From positions 1 to 15,265 of the forward strand of contig JAMDAJ010000057.1 of assembly GCA_023485925.1 (NCBI GenBank): 15,265 nucleotides of DNA, read 5' to 3'. How positions within the stretch are numbered: the stretch's first letter is position 1; each line of letters begins with the position of its first letter. The notes under the pieces were generated by a model that saw only the letters and a list, made by a program, of their open reading frames with translations, had not been told where the DNA came from and did no database searches. This DNA is from Patescibacteria group bacterium. Lineage in GTDB: Bacteria > Patescibacteriota > Doudnabacteria > UBA920 > 2-01-FULL-50-11. Shown here in pieces: positions 1 to 7,611 of this stretch. The translations under genes and the position numbers were made by a program.

Positions 1-107
1 GTATAAGTAATTGTTAAATCAGGTTTGTTGCCACTGCTATTATCGGACGTGTGGACGTCAATATATGCCCAAGAAGTTGATGACCATCCCGGGGAGGTTC
101 CCGTCCG
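1..107. repeat. Inverted repeat, left copy (exact reverse complement of 1484-1590)
   Basis: All 107 bases equal the reverse complement of 1484-1590, and identity stops abruptly at 108. The repeat may continue past the left edge of the window. The right copy encodes the end of the jelly-roll domain of the 607-residue fibre protein. Read on the minus strand, this copy keeps that frame open from an ATG at 143 to the edge. It could be one arm of an invertible segment or a fold-back chimera from amplification or assembly. The sequence alone cannot decide which. Confidence 0.97.
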
Positions 108-141
108 CCGGAGGATCCTGCACCCTGTTGATCCCAACGGC

Positions 142-612
142 ATGATCAAGCCAGGACTGATGAATCACTTGGCCGCTTATGGCTTGCGGATTCCGTTCTT
201 GACCGGGCACTGGGTGGGAGCGATGACGATAAAGAATCTCGTTACTAACGCCGGTTTCGCCGGGGTTGCTTCGCGCATCAACGGCGCCGGAAGTGAGGCG
301 GCGTTCACTTACATCGCCGTCGGCACGGGAACCAACTCGGCAACGGCTACTGACACTGCTTTGCAGACGGAAGTGACCGGCTCGGGTCTGGCGCGCGTTT
401 CGGCTACCGCATCCCGAGTGACCACGACTGTGGCCAACGATACGGCGCAGCTGCAGACCACGTTTTCGGTTACCGGCACCGTAGCGGTTACCGAATCGGG
501 CGTGCTGAACGCCGCGTCTACCGGAACGTTACTCTGCCGGCAGACTTTTTCGGCGATCAACGTCGTCAACGGAGACTCGTTGCAAATCACTTGGAAAGTC
601 AAGGCATCTTAA
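142..612 (+). CDS. Small phage fibre/baseplate-like protein
   Basis: A predicted protein of about 156 residues, probably a phage tail or adhesion component. After a short N-terminal stretch ending in GLRIPFLTGHW it contains NLVTNAGFAGVASRINGAG and then FTYIAVGTGT, followed by alternating Thr/Val/Ala strands typical of beta-rich virion proteins. I recognise the style from phage structural clusters but cannot name a family. The reading frame stays open back to position 7, but positions 1-107 belong to an inverted repeat, so a start there is suspect. ATG codons at 142, 160 and 223 are possible. The 160 start has AGGA only 3 bases upstream, and the 142 start has no clear Shine-Dalgarno. A terminator hairpin follows the stop. 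The true N-terminus is uncertain, particularly if the junction at 107/108 is an artefact. Confidence 0.65.
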   Translation: MIKPGLMNHLAAYGLRIPFLTGHWVGAMTIKNLVTNAGFAGVASRINGAGSEAAFTYIAVGTGTNSATATDTALQTEVTGSGLARVSATASRVTTTVANDTAQLQTTFSVTGTVAVTESGVLNAASTGTLLCRQTFSAINVVNGDSLQITWKVKAS

Positions 613-618
613 CAAAGC

Positions 619-642
619 GGGGGCGGTAAACCCGCCCCCTTT
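619..642 (+). terminator. Rho-independent terminator (short T tail)
   Basis: GGGGGCGG at 619-626 pairs with CCGCCCCC at 632-639 around a 5-base loop, and TTT follows. It sits 6 bases after the stop of the upstream gene and 4 bases before the ATG at 647. The T tail is short, so it may be leaky. Confidence 0.7.
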
Positions 643-646
643 CAGC

Positions 647-2470
647 ATGATCGATTATGTATTTTTCAAAAAATACCAGCAGTTAATTAAATGGCTTTTT
701 CTCCACTGCCAGTGGATCTTCGGCGCGGAGAAAATGGGGCATCGGCTTTATAGGTCAAAAAAACTCGTGGAAGTTGGTCCTAATTACGTCATTTATGAAT
801 TGTACTTTTACTATAGCTCCTTAAAAAAACAATGGCTGAGTTTTCGAGAAGCACAGTTTTTCTGCCGTGCTGAATATGCTCTCAAACTCCAGCGTTTTTT
901 ATTCTGGTTGCCGGTACTTATCGGTAAAGACTTTAGAACCGGAGATCCTATTTTATCACCAGCTTTGATCGGACTAACTGTGACAGATTTTTATCCTTCA
1001 GCTGGAACGGCGGGAACATCCTGCGATGGTCGCGTGGACTGCGATCTGCGACCTAGCGAAGCTACATTCGCGAATTTGCGGACATCCGCAGGTACCGCGG
1101 GCGATCCTACAGGGACGTTGATGGGGACGGGGCTACATTCATCAGGCAATACCAATATGTTCGACGTGATGCAACGGATTATTTTCACGTTCGACACGTC
1201 GAGCCTTGGAAGCAGTGCGAGCATAAGCTCGGCAACGCTTAAAATTTACATTCAGAACAACATAACAACCCTGGCTTCGATGAACATTTCGCTCGTGGAG
1301 TCGACACCCGCATCGAACAACACGTTGGTCGCCGCCGACTACGGTCAGGTAGGCACGACCCAACAGGCTTCTGACATCACTCCTTCTGCGAGCGCCTGGA
1401 ATACTTGGACACTGAACTCAACGGGACTATCCAGCATATCCAAGACAGGAATTTCGAAATTTGGAGTGCGCTACGATGCCGATCGGACGGGAACCTCCCC
1501 GGGATGGTCATCAACTTCTTGGGCATATATTGACGTCCACACGTCCGATAATAGCAGTGGCAACAAACCTGATTTAACAATTACTTATACCACCCCGGTC
1601 GCTAAAACGTTGACAGAAACTATTACCGATACCGACACCATTTTGAAATTCCCGCAACGACCATTGCTAGAAACTATCACAGATACAGACAGCCTGCTCA
1701 AATATGCAAAGCGGACTTTTTCAGAAATCTTAACCAATGCCGCGACATTGACTAAACAGGCTGGCAGGATATTGGCAGAAACGATCAATCATTCAGATTC
1801 TATCATTCGGTCAATTGTCAGAACGTTTTCGGAGGCGTTTACGAATGCCGATTCGATTATAAAATCCGCGGCGCGCGTACTCTCCGAATCTTTCACAAAT
1901 AGCGATACGTTCGCCGGACTAAAAATTTTCTATAAAACTCTTTCCGATGTGGTTTCATTAGCGGATTCTATAACAAGGAATGTTTTCCGGAGTTTTACAG
2001 AGACTGTTACTCACACCGATTCGTTGCTCAAATCCGCAAGCCGGGCATTAAGCGAGTTAATTACGAATACTGACTCATTGATTAAAACATCTGCAAGGGT
2101 TTTGACCGAAATCACGACTAGCGCGGATTCGCTTATAAAATCAATTAACCGCTCGCTCGCAGAAACAATCACTAATTCCGATATATTCGCCGCCACGCGA
2201 TTGTTCGTTCGTTCTCTGACCGAAACGATCACGCACTCCGACACATTTTCCCGATTGTTGGTCATCGGCCGGACTTTCAGCGAAGTCATTACTCATACCG
2301 ATTCCTTGATTAAAACTCTTAACGGATTGGTCGTGGATTTGTGGACGCGCATCGCAAAACCGGCCGGGGACGCGTGGACGCGCATCGCAAAACCGGCCGG
2401 GGACGCGTGGACGCGCATCGCAAAACCGGTATCAGACCTTTGGACAAAAATCACTAAACCCCAGCAATGA
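647..2470 (+). CDS. Repetitive phage fibre protein with jelly-roll domain and 13 internal repeats
   Basis: Predicted 607 residues. Residues 1-105 are Lys/aromatic-rich, come from AT-rich DNA and match nothing I recognise. Residues 110-315 resemble a DNRLRE/CBM-like jelly roll, with FTFDTSSL, ISSATLKIYI and a closing KPDLTITY strand; such domains often bind carbohydrate. Residues 320-559 hold 13 units of 17-20 residues with consensus (T/S)(L/F)(S/T)E.(I/F)T.(S/T)DS(L/I)(I/L)K..R, likely an elongated shaft. Residues 564-607 repeat WTRIAKPAGDA. The whole suggests a receptor-binding or adhesion fibre. The ATG at 647 lacks a Shine-Dalgarno; the in-frame ATG at 734 has GGAG 3 bases upstream and would give 578 residues. 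The stop overlaps the next ATG (ATGA), implying translational coupling. Bases 1484-1590 are duplicated in inverted form at the left edge. Confidence 0.8.
   Translation: MIDYVFFKKYQQLIKWLFLHCQWIFGAEKMGHRLYRSKKLVEVGPNYVIYELYFYYSSLKKQWLSFREAQFFCRAEYALKLQRFLFWLPVLIGKDFRTGDPILSPALIGLTVTDFYPSAGTAGTSCDGRVDCDLRPSEATFANLRTSAGTAGDPTGTLMGTGLHSSGNTNMFDVMQRIIFTFDTSSLGSSASISSATLKIYIQNNITTLASMNISLVESTPASNNTLVAADYGQVGTTQQASDITPSASAWNTWTLNSTGLSSISKTGISKFGVRYDADRTGTSPGWSSTSWAYIDVHTSDNSSGNKPDLTITYTTPVAKTLTETITDTDTILKFPQRPLLETITDTDSLLKYAKRTFSEILTNAATLTKQAGRILAETINHSDSIIRSIVRTFSEAFTNADSIIKSAARVLSESFTNSDTFAGLKIFYKTLSDVVSLADSITRNVFRSFTETVTHTDSLLKSASRALSELITNTDSLIKTSARVLTEITTSADSLIKSINRSLAETITNSDIFAATRLFVRSLTETITHSDTFSRLLVIGRTFSEVITHTDSLIKTLNGLVVDLWTRIAKPAGDAWTRIAKPAGDAWTRIAKPVSDLWTKITKPQQ
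1484..1590. repeat. Inverted repeat, right copy
   Basis: An exact reverse complement of 1-107. It encodes residues 280-314 of the fibre protein, from RTGTSPGW to DLTITY, the end of the jelly-roll domain just before the repeat shaft. Confidence 0.97.
1604..2323 (+). repeat. Thirteen degenerate 17-20-residue coding repeats
   Basis: Degenerate repeats are clear in the protein but diverged in DNA. Most units are 18 residues and a few are 20; examples are TFSEAFTNADSIIKSAAR, ALSELITNTDSLIKTSAR and SFTETVTHTDSLLKSASR. A T.(S/T)D(S/T) core is followed by a basic residue and ends in Arg or Lys. The divergence suggests an old expansion, likely a trimeric or solenoid fibre shaft. Confidence 0.85.
2341..2429 (+). 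repeat. 33-bp tandem repeat, 2.7 exact copies
   Basis: Copies at 2341-2373 and 2374-2406 are identical, and the first 23 bases of a third follow at 2407-2429. Each begins GTGGACGCGCATCGC. They encode WTRIAKPAGDA at the C-terminus of the fibre protein, with a fourth, diverged unit (WTKITKP) after them. Perfect identity, unlike the older repeats upstream, implies a recent expansion or slippage. Confidence 0.97.
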
Positions 2471-3240
2471 TCGATGCAGAAACTCAAAACCAATTGAATA
2501 AAATAACCGCTCGGCTCGAGGCATTGGAGAAAAAACCGGCGCGGCTGATTTACCCGCTCGACAACGATTCCAAAAAAGCCATTGAAATCGAAACGGATAA
2601 ATTTATGCTTTCCAAGATTTTCGATCTTATTTGGAAAAAATCTTTTCACTTTTTGACCATGTTCGATTCCATCGGCGGGTGGGATAACACGGCCGGCACG
2701 ACGCAGGTTTCTGGCAGCAAGGTTTTATTCACCACAGGCGCGACCTCGGGTAATTCAGCCACGCAGCAAAAAACGCCCGCTGACCAAAAGATGCTCAATT
2801 TTTCCCGAAAGATTTATTTCCGTACTGCCTTTCAGGTGGCGGCCACGAGCGCGCAGACTGGTTATTTGGTTCTGGGCAAGGCGGTCAATGCCACTGGGGA
2901 TAAATATTTCGGTTTCAAATTCATTAACGGCAGTTTGTACGGCTGCGCTTCGAATAACGGCATCAGCAACGAACAGACGAAATTGTTACAGTCCATTTCT
3001 GCCTCGACTGTCTATGAAGTGGAAGCGAGATATTTGCCCGGCGATAAAATTCTGTTTTTCGTCAACGCCACTCCGGCAGCCTCGGAACCGTCAGGATCGA
3101 TTACGTCGGGAATTCCCAACAATACCGATGCGGTTGTCACCAATCTGGCTTATATGTCCATTACCACCAACGAAAACGTCGCTAAAACAATGGAGGTTTC
3201 CTACTTTGAGATGATGCAGTTTATAAACATTACGCTGTAA
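2467..3240 (+). CDS. Coiled-coil plus lectin-like fibre protein
   Basis: Predicted 257 residues. Residues 5-25 (QLNKITARLEALEKK) form a short heptad-like helix that could trimerise or dock to the preceding fibre. Residues 60-257 are beta-rich (FDSIGGWDNTAGTTQVSGSK, KIYFRTAFQV, GYLVLGKA, YFGFKFING, YEVEARYLPGDKILFFVNAT). This pattern suits a concanavalin/laminin-G-like sandwich of the kind used to bind glycans. The start overlaps the previous stop as ATGA, so coupling is likely; no separate Shine-Dalgarno is visible. The stop is followed by the next ATG in a TAATATG junction. A second tail-fibre or receptor-binding subunit is the best guess from fold pattern and position. I cannot name a family. 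Confidence 0.75.
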   Translation: MIDAETQNQLNKITARLEALEKKPARLIYPLDNDSKKAIEIETDKFMLSKIFDLIWKKSFHFLTMFDSIGGWDNTAGTTQVSGSKVLFTTGATSGNSATQQKTPADQKMLNFSRKIYFRTAFQVAATSAQTGYLVLGKAVNATGDKYFGFKFINGSLYGCASNNGISNEQTKLLQSISASTVYEVEARYLPGDKILFFVNATPAASEPSGSITSGIPNNTDAVVTNLAYMSITTNENVAKTMEVSYFEMMQFINITL

Positions 3241-3241
3241 T

Positions 3242-4993
3242 ATGCCCGCTATCAGACTGAACCAAAACCGAAAATGGCAGGTGAACAACTTCGACGATTG
3301 GGGAGGCAATATTGTCGATTGCTACGGCGTGGATTTGTCAAACATTCACCCATTTGAAAGTGATCGCGGCGCGGTGGTGCAAGGCGGCAAGTTATGGCCA
3401 CACACCACGCAGGCCAACGCTTCGGGCATCAGCAGCACCTTCACTTCGTTCCTTTTCAGCGACGCTGGGGGTTCGGCTTACGGCGGCGGCAGTATTTATT
3501 TCGCCGCGCTGAATTCTGGGAGGCTTTTTACCGCATCATCGATTTCCTCTCATTTTGTTCAGGATAGCGTGACCGGATCGCCCACGACGATTGTCGGAGA
3601 TCTGATTGTATTCGGACAGGAATCGGGAACCGATCGATTGCTGGCACCGACCGGAGTCAATATCGCAAAACTGGTAAATGGCACGTGGACGTCAACGTGG
3701 TGGTCGGTAACCTTGGGACAATCCAATCTCAAAAGCGTCTATCATCCCATGGCATTGTTCCGCCAGCCGTACCTGCTTTTGATAGGGGACGGGAACTTGC
3801 TGCATACCGTTGATCAGAATTTGAACGTAAAAAATTCCCGCGTCACCTTGCCTTATAACCACACAATCCAGTGGATTCGGGTGACGGAATCGCGGATTTA
3901 CCTCGGGGTTAAGATTAACCAGTTCTCCCACCCGGGAGTTTGGGAATATGACCCGATAAACGAAACGGCTTACTTTTTCCCGCTGGATACTATTGGCAAC
4001 AACATCGGTCCCGGATTCATCGATCAGAATATGCTGATGATCTTCGACACCGATGGTCGGATCAAGCGATTTACGGGTAATGGATTTGAGCTGGTGGCCG
4101 ATACAGCCGTTTCCAAAAAAGCCTCGACGCAGGCGGTTGCCAGCAGCTTAAAGATGGATCGTAACGGAGCGGTCGCTATAAATAATCGTTATTATTTTCT
4201 CCTGTCCGGATCAGATCCGGGAATTTGGCTGGGGTTATATGTCTATGAAAAAGAAACCGGAAATTTTTATTGCAAGTACACGATCACTTACGGCGCTACG
4301 ACCGCCAACGTGATGCTGGCGCAGAATTGTGGGGCATTGTTTTTTGACGGCACGAATTTTCTGGCTTCGGTTTTCGATTATAACAACGACACGACTACGG
4401 GAATTTACAGCGATACCAATCCTTTCACCGTTACCACGAAAGCGTATCGCGGCTGGCTGACCACGCCGAAAATTCCGGCGCAATCAATTCAGGATTCATT
4501 CGAGAAACTCTGGGCGATATATAACATGTTCGGCACGGACAGCTTTGGAGTGAAGGTAAGAAATTCAAGACTGCAAAATCGCTGTTTGCCGACTGACGGA
4601 TCAAGCGCCTCCGGCACATGGTCTTCGGGCACGGTGTTTACCACCACCAACGCTCAGATCGCTGCGGCCGTAGCCGGGCAGGAGGTGGTAGTGATCTACG
4701 GACAGGGAGCGGGTATGAGCACACATATTACTTCAATCGTGACGGCTTCGGGCACTTCCACGATTACCGTGGAGGATTCCATCGGAAACGCATCGCAGGC
4801 TTTTCAATTCCAAGTAACACCGTTTATCGAGATGACCGCGCTTGCCGATATTAACAAGCAGTCCGATTCTTCGCCGGTCCCGGCTTCTATAAATGACTGC
4901 GAATGGATCCAGTTCAAAATCGAACTTCGCGGCCAGACGCCAATTTTATCCGATCTCTTTTTGGAATTTTCTCAAGCAATTTATTTGACTTAA
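3242..4993 (+). CDS. Large beta-rich tail/receptor protein
   Basis: Predicted 583 residues. It starts MPAIRLNQNRKWQVNNFDDWGG and then runs as a long series of short strands and Gly/Asn/Asp turns, with blade-like phrases such as GVWEYDPINETAYFFPLD, MLMIFDTDGRIKRFTGNGF and IWLGLYVYEKETGNFYCKY. These hint at a beta-propeller in roughly residues 60-420. A separate C-terminal region (about 480-583) carries VVVIYGQGAGMSTHITSIVTASG and ends LSDLFLEFSQAIYLT. No signal peptide or membrane helix is visible. Position between fibre genes and a lysozyme-bearing virion gene supports a tail or adsorption role. There is no Shine-Dalgarno; the gene begins one base after the previous stop (TAATATG), so it is likely expressed by reinitiation. 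Function is inferred only. Confidence 0.72.
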   Translation: MPAIRLNQNRKWQVNNFDDWGGNIVDCYGVDLSNIHPFESDRGAVVQGGKLWPHTTQANASGISSTFTSFLFSDAGGSAYGGGSIYFAALNSGRLFTASSISSHFVQDSVTGSPTTIVGDLIVFGQESGTDRLLAPTGVNIAKLVNGTWTSTWWSVTLGQSNLKSVYHPMALFRQPYLLLIGDGNLLHTVDQNLNVKNSRVTLPYNHTIQWIRVTESRIYLGVKINQFSHPGVWEYDPINETAYFFPLDTIGNNIGPGFIDQNMLMIFDTDGRIKRFTGNGFELVADTAVSKKASTQAVASSLKMDRNGAVAINNRYYFLLSGSDPGIWLGLYVYEKETGNFYCKYTITYGATTANVMLAQNCGALFFDGTNFLASVFDYNNDTTTGIYSDTNPFTVTTKAYRGWLTTPKIPAQSIQDSFEKLWAIYNMFGTDSFGVKVRNSRLQNRCLPTDGSSASGTWSSGTVFTTTNAQIAAAVAGQEVVVIYGQGAGMSTHITSIVTASGTSTITVEDSIGNASQAFQFQVTPFIEMTALADINKQSDSSPVPASINDCEWIQFKIELRGQTPILSDLFLEFSQAIYLT

Positions 4994-4994
4994 T

Positions 4995-7610
4995 ATGCCA
5001 ATCACCGTTGGTCCCGCACAATCCAAAGATACCGTAGTAGTGCAAGGCGCGCCGACCGGAGCACAGCCGAGTTTGAGTGTTGTCGGGGCCCCGCCGACTT
5101 CTTTGCCGGTGGTGAAAGCGTCGCCGGGCAGCGTGCAAACCGCGGCCAGCCCGAATTTACAGGGCGGATCTCCAGACACCGGTACGACTATTTCGCAGGC
5201 AGTCGGAATTTCCGGTTTTCAAGGCGGCACGCCGATCGGCGGGCTGGCTTTGCAGGGTTCATCGCCGACTTTGCAGGGCGGCAGCATGCAGGATTTGTCG
5301 GGAACTTACGCTAATGTCGGAGGCACGATTTATAACAAGCTGACGAATACTTCGTATCATTCGCAGGAAGAATTTGCGGCCGCTTTAGGCGTGCCGGTCG
5401 GATCGCTGAATTGGAAGAATTACAAATTTGATCAAAGCTGGCAGCCGCCGTTTGACGCCAATAAAGCCCAGGCTCAATATCATGCGGCAATTTCTAAATT
5501 GCCCACTGAGCAATTAACCGATTCTGGCGCTGTGCGCGCGGCGGCTGCAGCTTCTGAACAGCCGGCGGCGCCGGAGCAAGCGAATCTGGTCCCGGGAAAC
5601 GCGACTCCGGATCAGACCACACAAATCAATTCGTTGCTGCAAAACCTTACCTCGCTTGCCACCAAAATGTTCGATCCCGCACAAACGGGAACTTATCTGG
5701 TGGATACTTATAACAAGCTGGCGGAATCTGCGGGGTTGAATAAAATCAACACCGATCTGGTCAACATGGAAGCGATCATCAATGGCACGCCGGACGATAT
5801 CCGCGCGGAACTGAAAAACGCCGGGGCCTTAGTGACGGAATCGGACGTGCGGTACTTGGCTGGCGAGCGCAACAAAGAATTGCTGAAACAATACGACCGG
5901 CTGCAGGGATTAAAAACCAACGCGGAAAATTATATCAACACCATTGTCGATTTAACCGGCAAAGACAGAACGGCGGTGCAGGCGCAATTGGAGTCAGCGT
6001 TCAAAATGACCTCGACTATCGCCGATTTGGAGCAAAAATTGCAACAGACGCAAGTGACGCAGTACGCGGCGGCGAGAGATTTTGCGGTAGCGAACGCGGT
6101 CAAAAAACCTTTTTACAATATCGGAGGCACCGTCTACTCAACCGCTTCCGGATTGCCGGCGCACAACATTCAGGAATATATCGCTATGGGCGGCAAGGGA
6201 GATTTCTCGGACGTGCAGGCAATTACCGCCGTCGGGCAGTTGCAGTCGATACAATTCACAGATAGCGCAGGAAACGTGGTCAAGGGCTATTGGAATCCGG
6301 CAACTGGTCAAATCATCAATCCCTCGGCTTTAGCGGGCGTTACGGGCGGAATTTCGGGCGCAGGCGTGGTTTCTACGCCGTCAGGCAGTTATGACTTATC
6401 GCGGTATAATCCTTCAAATCCTAACTACCCCTCGCAAATCGCGAATATCGCTAAAACCATCGGTGTCATTGATACCGCCGATCAAGCGCAGACCTATATC
6501 GATTCTGTCGCCACTGGATCGCCGATCACCGGAGATATGGTCATGGAAGCATCGGCGCGAACCGGAACTGATCCGGCCGCGATTTTGGCCTTGTTACAAT
6601 CCGAATCATCTTTCGGCATGGCTGGCGCCGCTACTAGCAACTACAACCCCGGAAACATAAAATTCATCGGTCAGGAAGGGGCAACTCAAGGGACACAGTC
6701 AGCCGAAAGCGGCTACTGGGCAAATTGGGGCAGCTGGCAGAATGGAGTCAACGCGGTTGGCAAGTGGCTTGCCAATCACGAGGCCAGTGCAGCGGCCGGG
6801 GCATTGGGGACGACCGGATCGTCAGATGTAAATTTAACCGCGTCCGGTTATACCACTAAGACCATTGGCAATACCGGCATGACACAGGCTGCAATCGATG
6901 GCGCGGCACAGATTTATAACGCAAAGGGAACAATGCCTTCTTTAGGTTTGGGCGCAAACGCCAACGTGCGCGCCGCTCGTGAGGCGGTTTTGAACCGAGC
7001 GGCTGAACTTCGCGCCGGCAAGAGCACGACCGATACTCAACTAGAATTTCAAGCCATGCAAAAATTCATCACTAATTCCAACTCTACGCAGCAGATCCGT
7101 ATGCGACAGGCAGAGAAAAGCGTTGAGGGAAGCTTAGGAGAGCTACAGAAGCGCGTGGAAAAGTTGAACCAAGACGGCGCTATAACGGGCTTCCAGTTCG
7201 TGAACAAAAAATCCGTAGCTGCGGCAGCCAATGGCGCGTTTGGTACTAAGGTTGCTGCAGACGCGCAGGCGGTGCTCGGGCAGATTTCTCTTATCACCGA
7301 CGAGCTAGGACAAACTTTTATGGGAGGCAACTCGCCGACCGATGCGGCTTTTGATCTTGCCAAAGGAGTGTTATCTGCTGACTTTTCCAAAGAGCAATTT
7401 GATACCCAGATCGGATTGATTCAAAAAAACCTGCAGATCAGAAAAGGCAGCTGGACGCAATCCGGTATGATTACGCCTTCGGGATTTCAGGAAACCGGCA
7501 CCACCGCGCCTTCGGGAGGCACAATCGCAGGATATTTGGGAACGATCGGTTTGGGCAACGGAAATTCCGCGGCCGATCAATTTTTGGACAGTATAGTAAC
7601 CAGCTTCTAA
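4995..7610 (+). CDS. Virion protein with lysozyme-like peptidoglycan hydrolase domain
   Basis: Predicted 871 residues. Residues 1-100 are low complexity (Gly/Ser/Pro/Gln, repeated LQGG). Residues 108-132 (VGGTIYN...EEFAAALG) and 376-400 (IGGTVYS...QEYIAMGG) are two copies of one small module. Residues 240-365 are helical, with coiled-coil at 341-360. Residues 512-596 look like a glucosaminidase/transglycosylase: ARTGTDPAAILALLQSESSFG with candidate catalytic Glu537, then NPGNIKF and the aromatic WGSWQNGVNAVGKWL. Residues 685-820 are helical with GQTFMGGNSPTDAAFDLAKG, an ending I associate with phage virion proteins. Such domains usually open the cell wall locally during genome entry. The length suggests a tail-hub or injected protein. 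It begins through TAATATG without a Shine-Dalgarno and hands on to the next gene in the same way. Confidence 0.8.
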   Translation: MPITVGPAQSKDTVVVQGAPTGAQPSLSVVGAPPTSLPVVKASPGSVQTAASPNLQGGSPDTGTTISQAVGISGFQGGTPIGGLALQGSSPTLQGGSMQDLSGTYANVGGTIYNKLTNTSYHSQEEFAAALGVPVGSLNWKNYKFDQSWQPPFDANKAQAQYHAAISKLPTEQLTDSGAVRAAAAASEQPAAPEQANLVPGNATPDQTTQINSLLQNLTSLATKMFDPAQTGTYLVDTYNKLAESAGLNKINTDLVNMEAIINGTPDDIRAELKNAGALVTESDVRYLAGERNKELLKQYDRLQGLKTNAENYINTIVDLTGKDRTAVQAQLESAFKMTSTIADLEQKLQQTQVTQYAAARDFAVANAVKKPFYNIGGTVYSTASGLPAHNIQEYIAMGGKGDFSDVQAITAVGQLQSIQFTDSAGNVVKGYWNPATGQIINPSALAGVTGGISGAGVVSTPSGSYDLSRYNPSNPNYPSQIANIAKTIGVIDTADQAQTYIDSVATGSPITGDMVMEASARTGTDPAAILALLQSESSFGMAGAATSNYNPGNIKFIGQEGATQGTQSAESGYWANWGSWQNGVNAVGKWLANHEASAAAGALGTTGSSDVNLTASGYTTKTIGNTGMTQAAIDGAAQIYNAKGTMPSLGLGANANVRAAREAVLNRAAELRAGKSTTDTQLEFQAMQKFITNSNSTQQIRMRQAEKSVEGSLGELQKRVEKLNQDGAITGFQFVNKKSVAAAANGAFGTKVAADAQAVLGQISLITDELGQTFMGGNSPTDAAFDLAKGVLSADFSKEQFDTQIGLIQKNLQIRKGSWTQSGMITPSGFQETGTTAPSGGTIAGYLGTIGLGNGNSAADQFLDSIVTSF

Positions 7611-7611
7611 T

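Noticed and set aside
25..141. Start of the first gene at 25 in the left inverted repeat
   Set aside because: The first 107 bases are an inverted copy of another gene, so codons there are not trustworthy; internal ATGs at 142, 160 and 223 are preferred.
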